Counted from the stretch's first letter, positions 16,020 through 26,022 are shown. The stretch: DNA of 64,000 bases from Verrucomicrobiota bacterium (GCA_026397715.1 JAPLUN010000420.1:1-64000); one strand, 5' to 3'. The notes: generated by a model from the sequence alone, not told the origin. Program-made: numbers and translations.

Positions 16020-17471
16020 TCACGCCAGCAGATCCTTCACCACGTGGCCGTGGATGTCGGTGAGGCGATAGTCGCGGCCTTGGAAGCGGTAGGTGAGGCG
16101 CTCGTGATCGAAGCCGAGGAGGTGCATCACGGTGGCCTGGAAGTCGTGCACGTGGACTTTGTTTTCAGTGACGCTGAAACCGAGCTCGTCGGTGCTGCCG
16201 TACTCGAAGCCGCCCTTCACGCCGCCGCCGGCCATGAAGAGTGAGAAGCAGTCAGGGTAGTGATCGCGGCCGAGCACTTTGCTGGCAGCGGTGCGGCCTT
16301 CGCGGAAAGGGGTGCGGCCGAATTCACCGCCCCAGATGACGAGGGTGTCGTCCAGCAGGCCGCGCTGTTTGAGGTCTTTGATCAGTGCAGCCACGGGCTT
16401 GTCGGTCGCGGCCATTTTGGCGGTGAGACCGGTGGTGATGCCGCTGCCTTCGCTGGTGCCGTGGAAGTCCCAGCCCCAGTCAAAGAGATTCACAAAACGA
16501 ACGCCTTTTTCAATGAGGCGGCGTGCGAGCAGGCAGTTGTTGGCAAAGCTGGCCTCGCCGGGTTTGGCACCGTAGGCTTCAATGACGTGCTGCGGCTCCT
16601 TCGAGATGTCCATGACCTCTGGCACGCTGGTCTGCATGCGAAAGGCGAGTTCATACTGGGCCATGCGAGTGACGGTCTCAGGATGGCCAAATTCGGCGAC
16701 CTGCTGCTGATTGAGATCCTGCAGGGCATCAAGCGTCTTGCGGCGCATGGCGCGGTTCATGCCGGCGGGGTCGCTGACAAAGAGGACGGGGTCTCCCTTG
16801 CTGCGGCATTGCACACCCTGATACACACTGGGGATGAAGCCGCTGCCCCAGCAGCCCTGGCCACCGCTGGGCTGCGTGCCGCTGGAGATGAGGGCGACAA
16901 AGCCCGGCAGATCCTGATTTTCCGTGCCGAGGCCATAGGTGGCCCACGAACCCATGGAGGGCCGGCCCTGCCGCGCATGACCGGTGAAGAGCAGGAGCTC
17001 CGCCGGAGCGTGATTGAACTGATCCGTGTTCATGGAGCGGATCATGCACATCTCATCGGCGATGGTGTGGAAGTTCGGGCAGGCATCGCTCATCGTGATG
17101 CCGCCTTTGCCGTAACGCGCAAAGGTGCGCGGCGTGCCCATGAGTTTTGGCACGCCGGTGGTGAAGGCGAAGCGACGGCCTTTAAGGATCGAGTCGGGGC
17201 AGTCCTGCCCGCTGCGCTTCACGAGCTCGGGTTTGTAATCAAACAGATCGAGGTGCGGTGGAGCACCTGACATGTGGAGGTAGATCACGCGCTTGGCCTT
17301 GGGCGCATACTGCGACTTTTTCGGTGCGAGCGGATTGTCCGAGGCCGCACTGGCTCCCGCCTTCTGCTGCAGCGCATGCATGGCGATGGCTCCGAGGCTG
17401 AACTGCCCCGCGTTGCCGAGGAACTGACGGCGCGTCTTGAGCTGAAGGGTGTCGTGAGTGATGGGGTTCAT
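16020..17471 (-). CDS. DUF1501 domain-containing protein (Tat-exported sulfatase-like)
   Basis: A 483-residue protein with a Tat signal (TRRQFLGNAGQFSLGA, Arg14-Arg15). It has the DUF1501 signatures RVIYLHMSGAPPHLDLFDYKP, CPNFHTIADEMCMIRSMNTDQFNH, SMGSWATYGLGTENQDLPGFV, LVIWGGEFGRTPF and GRDHYPDCFSLFMAGGGVKGG. The family belongs to the alkaline phosphatase/sulfatase superfamily and is very expanded in Planctomycetes and Verrucomicrobia, where it accompanies PSCyt1-DUF1549-DUF1553 proteins. It lies 18 bases downstream of one, so the two are co-transcribed. A role in degrading sulfated or complex polymers outside the cytoplasm is often proposed but unproven. Confidence 0.9.
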   Translation of the reverse strand: MNPITHDTLQLKTRRQFLGNAGQFSLGAIAMHALQQKAGASAASDNPLAPKKSQYAPKAKRVIYLHMSGAPPHLDLFDYKPELVKRSGQDCPDSILKGRRFAFTTGVPKLMGTPRTFARYGKGGITMSDACPNFHTIADEMCMIRSMNTDQFNHAPAELLLFTGHARQGRPSMGSWATYGLGTENQDLPGFVALISSGTQPSGGQGCWGSGFIPSVYQGVQCRSKGDPVLFVSDPAGMNRAMRRKTLDALQDLNQQQVAEFGHPETVTRMAQYELAFRMQTSVPEVMDISKEPQHVIEAYGAKPGEASFANNCLLARRLIEKGVRFVNLFDWGWDFHGTSEGSGITTGLTAKMAATDKPVAALIKDLKQRGLLDDTLVIWGGEFGRTPFREGRTAASKVLGRDHYPDCFSLFMAGGGVKGGFEYGSTDELGFSVTENKVHVHDFQATVMHLLGFDHERLTYRFQGRDYRLTDIHGHVVKDLLA

Positions 17472-17489
17472 GGGGAAATCAGGTTTAAT

Positions 17490-20400
17490 TTAACGGCGCA
17501 TCAAAAACTCATCCAAGTTCATCACCACATTGGCGATCGTCGTCCATGCAGCGAGTTCGGCGATGTCAGCATCTTTGGGCGCGGGGCCGAGAGGATCGGT
17601 GGCCATCTTGGTGGCGTCGGCTGGATCGGCGCGGTAGGTGGTGAGCGTTTCGGTGTAGAGCTGCGTCAAAGACGATGTTTCATGCGCATTCGGTGCTCGT
17701 GAGAGGCAGAGCTTGAAGAGGAGGGCGAGACGCTCAGGAGTTGCCTTGGCTTCGGCAACGAGGCGGCGGGCCATGGCTTGATTCGTTTCGATGAAGACGG
17801 GGTCATTGAGGGTCACGAAGGCCTGAAGGGGGGTGTTGGTGCGGCTACGGCGGATCATGCAGACTTCGCGGTTGCCGGCGTCGAAGGTGGTGAAGCTGGC
17901 GTAGGGGCTGTTGCGGCGGACTTCGGTGTAGAGGCTGCGGCGGTGCTTGTCCTCACCAGGGCTGAGGGTCCAGTCGTTGCTGCGGCCAAAGGCGGTGGAG
18001 AGGCCGAGATTGGGAGTCAGGGGACGGACTGGTGGGCCGTACATTTTGGCGCTGAGCAGGCCGCTGACGGCGAGTGCTTGATCCCGGAGAAGTTCGCCAG
18101 TGGGACGGAAGCGTGGACCGCGGGCGAGGAGGCGGTTGTCGGGATCGCGTTCATTGAGTTCCGGCGTGGTCTTGGTGCTTTGCTGGTAGGCCTGGCTGGT
18201 GAGCAGCAACTTGAGCATGTGCTTGATGTCCCAGCCGCTGTCCATGAGCTCGGCGGCGAGCCAGTCGAGCAGTTCGGGATGAAACGGCAGGTCTCCCTGG
18301 CTGCCGAACTCCTCGCTGCTGCGTACGATGCCGGTGCCGAAGATGCTTTCCCACAGACGGTTCACGGTGACGCGTGCGGTGAGAGGGTTGTCGCGGCTGA
18401 CGAGCCACTTGGCCATGGTGAGGCGATTGCGGGGTGCATTTGCGGGCAGGGGATTGAAGGTGGCTGGAGTGCCTTCGTTGACTTCATCTCCCAGCGCCTG
18501 CCAGTTGCCACGGAGCTGGATTTTTGTGACGCGGCGCTGCTTGGGATCAAGATCACGCATGATAGGCACGGTGACGGGCTTGAGGGCGGCGAGTTCTTTG
18601 TTCGCGGCGGCGAGGCGGGTGCGCTCCGCGGCGGATGCTTTGGCAATATTCCGCACGAAGTACTCCACCACCGTCTGCTGCTGTGCGGGCGTGCGTTTGT
18701 CCTTTGCCTGAGCGAGCGCGGCGACGACATTTTGCGGCACTTTGGTGACCTGCTGCACGCGGGCATCTCCCGTGTAGCTGAGGCGGAAGCTGCCGAGGGT
18801 GTGCTGCTTGAACTCGCTGTTTTGTGCAAGCGTGATGCGGAGCTTGGAGCCGGAGGGAACCACCACCGGAGATGCAGCCAGCAGTGTGAGCGTGTGCGGT
18901 TTGTCAGCGGCACCTGAGACGGCCCAGCCCTGTTGTTTTTTGTCTTTCGGCTTCAAAACGGAGGCGGCGGAGAAACCGTCCTGTTCGAAATCGGCGAGTG
19001 CCGTGGTGAAACTCACGGCGACCGGGCCGCTGATGGTGAAGGCTTTGTCTTTCGCAGGCGCGGGTGTGTTTTCGCTCTTCCACACGGTCTGGCGTTTGTC
19101 ATCGAGCAGCACGACGCGGAAGCCATCGAGACGACTGCCTACGTTGCCGTCGGTGCGGTTCCAGATGACGACGCGGTCCACCGGTTTGGCGGCCTTCAGA
19201 TCTACTTCCCACCAAGGATCGTTGTCGGTACCGGAGGTGTGCGCGACGCTGCTTTTCGCGTAATCGCCCTCGGTATTGCCATCGATGGCGCGCTTGGCGG
19301 CGGCATCGGTGTACATGCTGCTTTGTGTGGCGACACCGGCTGGCCCAATGTTTTCAGTGCCGCTGAACACCTGGACTTCGGCCAGTTGGAGCATCTTCTT
19401 CTCCCCCGGCAGTTCGATGCGCACATAGCGCGCCTGCGGTGCTTGTTTGGAGTCTGGCGGCACGACTTCCGCTTTCACGTCGGTGATGACGAAGTTGCCG
19501 AAACCGGCGGCTGGAATGGTTTCAATGCGGAGCGCGCTGAGTTTGTCGCCGGTGGCGGGGAGTTCGATGGTGTAGCTGTCTTTGTCGCTGTTTTTGGGGA
19601 TCGAAACGGCACCGCCAGCGGCGATGGCGGCGGTTTGTTTGGACTGCGTGGTCACCTTGGCCGGCTGCGGTGTCTGCCAGCCGAGATCGCGGGCAAAGCC
19701 CTGGTCCCAGGCATCGAGTCCGGCGAGCCACGCGGGGGCAGGGGAGGTGAACTTCTGCTCCAGAGCGTCGATTTCTTTTTTCAGATTAGTGCGCTGCTGG
19801 ATCAACTCGCGGGTGTCGAAGCTGTGCAGCGGGACTTCGTCTTTTTTGTCGCTGTCGGCGCTTTGATTGAGGAAGGCGTAGAACTGGAAGTACTCGTTGA
19901 TCGTGATGGGATCAAACTTGTGCGTGTGGCACTGGGCGCAGGCCATGGTGGTGCCCATCCAGACGGCGAAGGTGGTGTTTACGCGGTCGATGATGGCGGC
20001 GTTGCGGAATTCCTCGTCATCGGTACCGCCTTCGTTTTGCGTCATCGTATTGCGGTGAAATGCGGTGGCGATGAGCTGGTCGTCTGTCGGATTGGGCAGC
20101 AGATCGCCGGCGTTTTGCTCGATGGTGAACTGATCAAACGGCATGTTCGAATTCAACGCGCGCACGACCCAATCACGGTAGGCCCAGATCTCACGCGGCT
20201 GATCGCTCGGGTAGCCGGAGCTGTCCGCATAGCGTGCGAGATCGAGCCACTGCCGTGCCCAGTGCTCGCCGTAGGCGGGACTATCTAGGTAATGCTCTAC
20301 CACTTTGTCATACGGCTGTTTGGCCAATGCATCGAGCTCTGCGAGCGTGGGAGGCAGGCCGGTCAGATCGAGCGCGACGCGGCGGATGAGTGTGGCGGTG

Positions 20401-20885
20401 TCGGCCTGGGGAGAATACTTGAGGCCTTCCTGAGTCAGACGCTGCAGGAGGAAGGCGTCCACGGGCTGTTTGGAGCCAGCGGGAACGGCTGGTTTCACCA
20501 CCTTTTCATAGCTCCAGTGCTTCCCCCAAGGCGCGCCCTGTTTGATCCATTCGGTCAGAAGGGCGATCTGAGCGGGAGAAATGGTCTTGTGCTGCTTGGG
20601 CGGCGGCATGACCTCGTCGGCATCCTTGCTGATGATGCGCTCCAGAAGGGCGCTTTTTTCAGGATGCCCCGGCACCACAGCGATGGTGCCTTCGTGATTC
20701 TTTTTGGCGCTGGTTTCGTCGTCGAGGCGGAGACCGGCTTCGCGCTTCTTCTCGTCAGGGCCGTGGCAGAAGAAGCAGTTCTCGCTCAAGATGGGCCGAA
20801 TCTCCTTGGAGAAATGAATGGGGCGCGGTGTCGGCTCCGCGACGGCGGAAGCAATGAGAGGAAGAGTGATGAAGAGGCGAATCAC
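17490..20885 (-). CDS. PSCyt1-DUF1549-DUF1553 protein with discoidin-like insert
   Basis: A 1131-residue exported protein. The signal peptide is residues 1-16. The planctomycete cytochrome C domain has heme motif CFFCH (37-41) in RPILSENCFFCHGPDEKKRE. DUF1549 follows (PVDAFLLQRLTQEGLKYSPQ, then YGEHWARQWLDLARYADSSGY). A central insert has an F5/8 type C (discoidin-like) beta domain, seen as ATQSSMYTDAAAKRAIDGNTEG, read in parts, and WWEVDLKAAKPVDRVVIWNR. DUF1553 closes (NRLTMAKWLVSRDNPLTARVTVNR, in parts). It is the upstream partner of DUF1501. The start is GTG at 20885. It probably acts in extracytoplasmic polymer breakdown or electron transfer. Confidence 0.9.
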   Translation of the reverse strand: MIRLFITLPLIASAVAEPTPRPIHFSKEIRPILSENCFFCHGPDEKKREAGLRLDDETSAKKNHEGTIAVVPGHPEKSALLERIISKDADEVMPPPKQHKTISPAQIALLTEWIKQGAPWGKHWSYEKVVKPAVPAGSKQPVDAFLLQRLTQEGLKYSPQADTATLIRRVALDLTGLPPTLAELDALAKQPYDKVVEHYLDSPAYGEHWARQWLDLARYADSSGYPSDQPREIWAYRDWVVRALNSNMPFDQFTIEQNAGDLLPNPTDDQLIATAFHRNTMTQNEGGTDDEEFRNAAIIDRVNTTFAVWMGTTMACAQCHTHKFDPITINEYFQFYAFLNQSADSDKKDEVPLHSFDTRELIQQRTNLKKEIDALEQKFTSPAPAWLAGLDAWDQGFARDLGWQTPQPAKVTTQSKQTAAIAAGGAVSIPKNSDKDSYTIELPATGDKLSALRIETIPAAGFGNFVITDVKAEVVPPDSKQAPQARYVRIELPGEKKMLQLAEVQVFSGTENIGPAGVATQSSMYTDAAAKRAIDGNTEGDYAKSSVAHTSGTDNDPWWEVDLKAAKPVDRVVIWNRTDGNVGSRLDGFRVVLLDDKRQTVWKSENTPAPAKDKAFTISGPVAVSFTTALADFEQDGFSAASVLKPKDKKQQGWAVSGAADKPHTLTLLAASPVVVPSGSKLRITLAQNSEFKQHTLGSFRLSYTGDARVQQVTKVPQNVVAALAQAKDKRTPAQQQTVVEYFVRNIAKASAAERTRLAAANKELAALKPVTVPIMRDLDPKQRRVTKIQLRGNWQALGDEVNEGTPATFNPLPANAPRNRLTMAKWLVSRDNPLTARVTVNRLWESIFGTGIVRSSEEFGSQGDLPFHPELLDWLAAELMDSGWDIKHMLKLLLTSQAYQQSTKTTPELNERDPDNRLLARGPRFRPTGELLRDQALAVSGLLSAKMYGPPVRPLTPNLGLSTAFGRSNDWTLSPGEDKHRRSLYTEVRRNSPYASFTTFDAGNREVCMIRRSRTNTPLQAFVTLNDPVFIETNQAMARRLVAEAKATPERLALLFKLCLSRAPNAHETSSLTQLYTETLTTYRADPADATKMATDPLGPAPKDADIAELAAWTTIANVVMNLDEFLMRR

Positions 20886-20990
20886 CTCTGAGATACGCTG
20901 GAGAAAGGCGGATCTTGATTTTGAGCGGCATTCTCCATGCAGGGAGCAGCGGTCTGGCGACTGGCTGCTGTGCCCGGCAGCTCTTTCAGT

Positions 20991-21404
20991 TTACGGGCTG
21001 CTGCTGCCGTCCTGGCGGTACTGCAGGTCCGAGTTGTTCAGTGCCAGAAATCGCATCGCCCCTTTGATTTCCGTGTCATGCATGTCCGGGATTCTGAAAA
21101 TGCGTCCGCGAAAGGCCCCGGTGGCGGGGGCAATCCCATCACGCAGGTTGGCAATGGTGGCCTGCTCGTCGTCCGGCACAATGAAGCTGGCCCCGGCGGC
21201 GTTGGCCATGGCTGCCACGCTGGCGATTTCCTGGGCATTGCGCTTGTCCTTCTGATCCTCCGCCGCCTGACGTGAACCGCCCATGGACATGACCATGATG
21301 CTCATGATGATGCCTAGGATCACGATGGTGATCAGCAATTCCATCAGGCTCATTCCGGGCGCGGAAGGGCATGATTTTTTGAAATTGGAGGCGGTGGTTG
21401 TCAT
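20991..21404 (-). CDS. type II/IV pseudopilin, prepilin-type N-terminal methylation domain
   Basis: A 137-residue pseudopilin. The leader ends at Gly17, and the mature protein starts MSLMELLITIVILGIIMSIMV with Glu5, the standard prepilin peptidase site and N-methylated assembly helix. The C-terminal part is a small, unrecognised globular domain (FIVPDDEQATIANLRDG, RGRIFRIPDMHDTEIKGAM). In Verrucomicrobia such single pseudopilins feed a type II secretion-like apparatus and are common as dispersed genes; no secretion genes are adjacent here. It has a well-formed sigma-70-like promoter (21426-21454) and a very short leader. Confidence 0.88.
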   Translation of the reverse strand: MTTTASNFKKSCPSAPGMSLMELLITIVILGIIMSIMVMSMGGSRQAAEDQKDKRNAQEIASVAAMANAAGASFIVPDDEQATIANLRDGIAPATGAFRGRIFRIPDMHDTEIKGAMRFLALNNSDLQYRQDGSSSP

Positions 21405-21425
21405 TCTCGACCTAAAACTTTCTAA

Positions 21426-21454
21426 ATATTACTTTAATTATGGTAATTTTACAA
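21426..21454 (-). promoter_or_regulatory. sigma-70-type promoter of the pseudopilin gene
   Basis: On the minus strand TTGTAA (21454-21449) and TAATAT (21431-21426) are separated by exactly 17 bases in an AT-rich patch, 22 bases upstream of the pseudopilin ATG at 21404. The implied leader is only about 15 bases. The patch also lies upstream of alaS and may hold its divergent promoter. Confidence 0.5.
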
Positions 21455-21607
21455 ACATTTTTCTTGCCATGCCTCCCGGCCTCTGGCGATCCCCCCCTGT
21501 AGTTGGCTGATTCCCAGTCCGGTGGCCGCTTTCGCTGCCATGCTGCAGCAAACCCCGCCTTTACCTTCGGCTTCATCCCGCTACCATCCGCGCTCCCTTT
21601 TCCAGCC

Positions 21608-24523
21608 ATGTCCGCCGTCCCCACCGCCGCCCAGATCCGCCAGAGCTTCCTCGACTTCTTCAAGGAGAAGCAGCACACCATCGTCCCCAGTGACAACGTC
21701 GGCTACACCAGCCGCGACGGCGCACGCATCTTTACCAATGCGGGCATGAACCAGTTTGTGCCCATCTTCCTGGGCGAGCGCAGCGCCGACGTGGACACCT
21801 GGCCTGGCGTCCTTCACAAGGGCCTGCCCACTCGTGCGGCGGACACGCAGAAGTGCATCCGCGCCGGCGGCAAGCACAACGACCTCGAAGACGTGGGCCT
21901 GGACACCTACCACCACACGCTTTTCGAAATGCTGGGCAACTGGAGCTTCGGCGACTATTTCAAAAAAGAAGCCATCTCCTGGGCCTGGGAACTCGTCATC
22001 GAGCGCTGGAAGTTCCCGCCGACACGCGTCTTCGCCACCATTTACCAGCCCGGCAAGGGCGACCCTGCTGAGCGCGACCAGGAAGCCTGGGACATCTGGG
22101 CGGAGAAGTTTCGCAGCATCGGCCTCGATCCCGACATCCACATCGTCAACGGCAACAAGAAGGACAACTTCTGGATGATGGGCGACACCGGCCCCTGCGG
22201 CCCCTGCACCGAGATCCACATCGACCTCACCCCCGGCGCTCCGAACCTCGACGAAGACCGCCAGCGCGCCGGTGCCCTGCTCGTGAATGGCAGCGACGCC
22301 AGTTGCATCGAGATCTGGAACAACGTCTTCATTCAATACAACGCCAACCCGGATGGCAGCTTCGTCCCGCTGCCCGCACAGCACGTGGACACCGGCATGG
22401 GCTTCGAGCGCGTGTGCTCCATCATTCAGGGCACGAAGAATTTCACCGACTTCGAGACCGCCAAGATCAGCAACTACGACACCGACGTCTTCAAGCCCAT
22501 CTTCGACGAGCTGACCAAGCTCTCCGGCAAAACCTACGCCAGCACGCTGCCGAAGGCCAACGAGCAGGGCCACGTCGTCCCCGTGACCGAGCAGTAGAAG
22601 ATCGACGTGGCATTCCGTGTCATCGCCGACCACCTACGCACGCTGAGCTTCGCGATTGCCGACGGCATCCAGCCCGGCAACAGCGACCGCAACTACACCC
22701 TGCGCCGCATCCTTCGCCGCGCCGTGAAGTATGGCCGCACGCTGGAGTTTAAGGAGCCGTTCTTCTTCAAGCTCGTCGATGTGCTGGCCGCGCAGATGGG
22801 CGATGTGTTCCCAGAGCTGCGCACGAAGAAGGAGCAGATCAAGAGTGTGCTGAAGCTGGAAGAGGAGAGCTTTAACCGGACGTTGGACAAGGGGATAGCC
22901 ATTTTTGGTGAAAAATGCTTTTACCTTGTCGTCCAAAGCATGAATCCGAGTGATGACTCATTCGAAGGAGAATTGAGACGAGGAATGGCCTTGGAGCATC
23001 TCTCAGACTCTCAACGTTGGGATACGGTATTAGAGGCTGCGAAGAGTCTCAGTGATGGGTGGTCGCCTAAAAAACTGAAGCCGTTTTCTGGCGCTGATGC
23101 TTTTGAGCTTTATGATACCTTCGGCTTCCCCCTCGACCTCACCGAACTCCTCGCCCGTGAGCGCGGCCTGACCGTTGACAAGGCAGGCTTCGACAAGCTC
23201 ATGGAAGAGCAGAAGCAGCGCGCCCGCGAAGCCGGCAAGAAGAACAAACAAGTTGTCTCCGTCTCCGAGATCGAAACCAAAGCTCCGACCAAGTTCATTG
23301 GTTACGATGCTCTCGAAGCCGACGTGCGTGTGTTGGAAGTCGTTGAGATGAAGGACAAGACGGCCGTGGTGCTGGATGTCTCCACCTGCTACGCTGAAAT
23401 GGGCGGCCAGATTGGCGATGCGGGTCAGTTGATTCTCGGAGCTAACACGTATCCGATCAGCGCCACGAGCAAGGTCGGCAACACCTGGCTGCACTTCCTC
23501 GAAGGCGACGAAGCCCCCGCTGTCGATGCCACTGTGAAGCTCATTGTGGATGCACCGCGTCGTCATGCCATTGAGCGCCACCACACGGTCACGCACATCC
23601 TGCATTGGGCGTTGCATGAAGTGGTGAACAAGGATGCCACGCAGAAGGGCTCCTCCGTCACGCCTGACAAACTCACCTTCGACTTCAACAGTGCCGCGCT
23701 CACCGCGCAGCAGATCAGCGACATTGAGCGCCTGGTGAACGAGCGCATCGTAGCGAACGATCCCGTTTCCTGGACTGAAGTTCCCTACGTGGAAGCCAAG
23801 GCCAACAACGGCATCATGGCGCTCTTCGGCGAGAAGTATGGAGACCTCGTCCGCGTGGTGCAGATCGGCGGTCAGCGCAACAAGCTCGACGGCTGGAGCA
23901 TGGAACTCTGCGGCGGCACCCACACCCGCAGCACTGGCGAGATCGGCCTCTTCCGTCTCGTCAGCGAAAGCGCCGTGGCCTCCGGCGTGCGTCGTATCGA
24001 AGCCATCGCCGGCCTCGAAGCCTACAATGCCGCCCGCGCTGATGCCGAATTATTAAAGCTCCTCGCCGGCAAAGTCAGTGCCCAAGGCGCTGCCGATCTG
24101 GAGAAGAAGCTCGATCAGATTCTCACGCAGCAGAAGGAACTCGAAAAAGCGCTCAAAGCCGCGCAGCAGCGCGAGGCTTCTGTGAAGGCCAAAGACCTCA
24201 TCGCCACCGCTGCCAACAACACCATCATCGCCAACCTCGGTGATGTGGATGCCGACTATGCTGTCGGCGTGGCTGAAGCCTTGAAGGGCACCTTCAACGG
24301 CATCGTCGTACTCGCTGCAACGGGCGGTGGCAGCGTGGCGTTGATTGCCAGCGTCGCCAAAGAGTTCCAGGGCAAAGTGCAGGCTGGGAAGATCATCCAG
24401 AGCATCGCGCCGATCGTCGGTGGCAAAGGCGGTGGGAAGCCGGACTTTGCACGCGGCGGTGGCAAGGACGTGGCCAAGGTGGATGCGGCGCTGGCGGAAG
24501 CGCGGAAGCTCATCGGCGCATAG
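21608..24523 (+). pseudogene. alaS: alanyl-tRNA synthetase, frame interrupted by an in-frame TAG
   Basis: The two halves are one reading frame of about 970 codons encoding AlaRS. The N part has the class II catalytic core: [66 protein letters not shown], and motif 3 as [14 protein letters not shown]. The C part has DVAFRVIADHLRTLSFAIAD, the YDTFGFPLDLTELLARERGL block, the editing domain with HHTVTHILHWALHEV and CGGTH, and a C-Ala domain. A TAG at 22595-22597 splits them (VTEQ-stop-KIDVAF), where CAG would restore sense. A GTG at 22607 could restart translation. There is also a roughly 50-residue, lower-G+C insert near 22890-23100. Being essential and single here, it may be a sequence error, read through, or a split enzyme. 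Confidence 0.9.
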
Positions 24524-24561
24524 GTGTTGTTGCGCCTCACGGTACCGCGCACCCAGCGCAT

Positions 24562-24642
24562 GTACGTAGTTCGGGCTTTAGCCCGTTCTGAATTTTTAGT
24601 TCCCCCAATCATTCCTGACGGGCTAAAGCCCGAACTACGTAC
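24562..24642. repeat. REP pair (REPIN/BIME) upstream of RAYT gene
   Basis: Two perfectly complementary 25-base arms at 24562-24586 and 24618-24642 are separated by 31 bases. Each arm contains GTAG (24566-24569; minus strand 24638-24635) followed by a CGGGC/GCCCG hairpin (24572-24585 and its mirror). Two REPs in inverted orientation directly upstream of a RAYT gene are the standard substrate arrangement. Confidence 0.85.
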
Positions 24643-24686
24643 CCTGAACCTTGACGTCTCGCAATCGCTAGAGCTATTCTCGCCCC

Positions 24687-25277
24687 ATGTACGCTTGGCG
24701 TCGAATGGCTCCTGAACAACGTGAGCATGTCCTGCAATGGCGCAAACTTCGGAGCCGCCCCTGGCATACACCACCGCATCCCTTGGGTGGCGCAGGTGAG
24801 TTTCATATCTCCGCCGCGTGCTATGAGCATGCATCCATCATCGGACAAACTCCAGAACGGATGGATGCCTTTGCAGAGGCATTGCACGACGTGCTGGAAC
24901 CATGTCAGATCCGCGCATGGTGTCTCCTCCCGAATCACTACCACGTCTACATCGAGACAGCCGACTTGAAACAGACACTCGCTGATCTGGGCCGTCTGCA
25001 CGGGCGATCTTCATTTACCTGGAATGGCGAAGATCAACAGCGAGGTCGTCACGTATGGCACAGCATTTCAGACCGTCAGATTCGCGATGAGTCGCATGGC
25101 TGGACGACTCTGAACTACATCCATCACAACCCTGTGCGACATGGCTATGTATCAAAGTGGCAGGAGTGGCCCTGGTCCAGCGCCCGGGATTACCTGAGTC
25201 ACACGGGAGCAGCAGAAGCTTTGTGGCGTTGGACTCACTACCCCATCCTCGACTACGGCTCGGGCTGGGATGATTGA
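24687..25277 (+). CDS. REP-associated tyrosine transposase (RAYT, IS200-like)
   Basis: A 196-residue single-strand endonuclease of the Y1/IS200-like superfamily. The HUH motif is His84-Tyr85-His86 in LPNHYHVYIE, and the catalytic Tyr144 lies in NYIHHNPVRHGYV, a typical RAYT block ending in WPWSSARDYL. RAYTs nick and move REP sequences bearing a 5' GTAG or GGAG; such a pair lies just upstream (24562-24642). Unlike autonomous insertion sequences it has no flanking ends of its own and behaves as a domesticated single-copy gene. Three other GTAG-hairpins occur in the window. Confidence 0.92.
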   Translation: MYAWRRMAPEQREHVLQWRKLRSRPWHTPPHPLGGAGEFHISAACYEHASIIGQTPERMDAFAEALHDVLEPCQIRAWCLLPNHYHVYIETADLKQTLADLGRLHGRSSFTWNGEDQQRGRHVWHSISDRQIRDESHGWTTLNYIHHNPVRHGYVSKWQEWPWSSARDYLSHTGAAEALWRWTHYPILDYGSGWDD

Positions 25278-25326
25278 ACTCATTTACTGCGTGACACCCT
25301 ACACTCAGCATCGACCATCCCCCATC

Positions 25327-26022
25327 ATGCGCCGCCTCGATCAACTGCTATCTGCCCTCGGTTACTGTTCACGTCGGGAGGCGATGGCTTTTGTCAAAGA
25401 GGGCCGGGTGAAGCTGGGTGGCGTGGTGGTGAAGCGTTCGGATCAGCGGGTGGATTCCGCGCTGATCACGGTGGATGACGAACCGCTGGAAGCACCTGAT
25501 GGCCTGCTGGCCATGCTGCACAAGCCGGTGGGCTATTCCTGCACGCACAGCGAGGAAGAAGGACAAAACATCTATGAGCTGCTGCCTTCCCACTGGCCGG
25601 AGCGCAATCCGGCGGTGACGAGTGTGGGGCGTCTCGACAAAGACACGAGCGGGCTGCTGCTGGTCACGGACATTGGCAGCCTCGTGCATCGCTACACCTC
25701 GCCGAAATCAGACATCGAAAAAACTTACCTCGTCGAAGTGGATCGCGAACTCGATCCCAAGCTCATCGACATTTTTGCCAAAGGCGATCTCATGCTCCGC
25801 AGCGAGGACAAACCCTGCCTGCCTGCAAAACTGGAAATCGTATCCAGCCAAAGCGCGCGTCTCACCATCACCGAAGGCCGCTACCATCAGGTGCGCCGAA
25901 TGTTTGCCAGCCAGGGCTGGCATGTGGAAAATCTGCACCGCGAACGCTTCGGACCGTATGTGCTCGGTGATCTCGCGGAGGGCGAGTGGCAGATGCTTAC
26001 GCTGGACCAAGTGCTGCGCTGA
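25327..26022 (+). CDS. rsuA: RsuA-family 16S/23S rRNA pseudouridine synthase
   Basis: A 231-residue RsuA/RluB-type enzyme converting a specific rRNA uridine to pseudouridine. An N-terminal S4 RNA-binding domain (RLDQLLSALGYCSRREAMAFVKEGRV) precedes the catalytic domain with LHKPVGYSCTHS, the catalytic Asp in VGRLDKDTSGLLLVT, and ITEGRYHQVRRMFASQGWHV. The size and KPxGxxxT feature fit RsuA over RluB. I use the ATG at 25327; the in-frame start at 25270 overlaps the RAYT stop. It is probably transcribed alone. Confidence 0.9.
   Translation: MRRLDQLLSALGYCSRREAMAFVKEGRVKLGGVVVKRSDQRVDSALITVDDEPLEAPDGLLAMLHKPVGYSCTHSEEEGQNIYELLPSHWPERNPAVTSVGRLDKDTSGLLLVTDIGSLVHRYTSPKSDIEKTYLVEVDRELDPKLIDIFAKGDLMLRSEDKPCLPAKLEIVSSQSARLTITEGRYHQVRRMFASQGWHVENLHRERFGPYVLGDLAEGEWQMLTLDQVLR

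Noticed and set aside
18933..20288. Plus-strand 451-codon frame opposite the DUF1549/DUF1553 gene
   Set aside because: The minus-strand frame has heme, DUF1549 and DUF1553 motifs; the plus frame has none.
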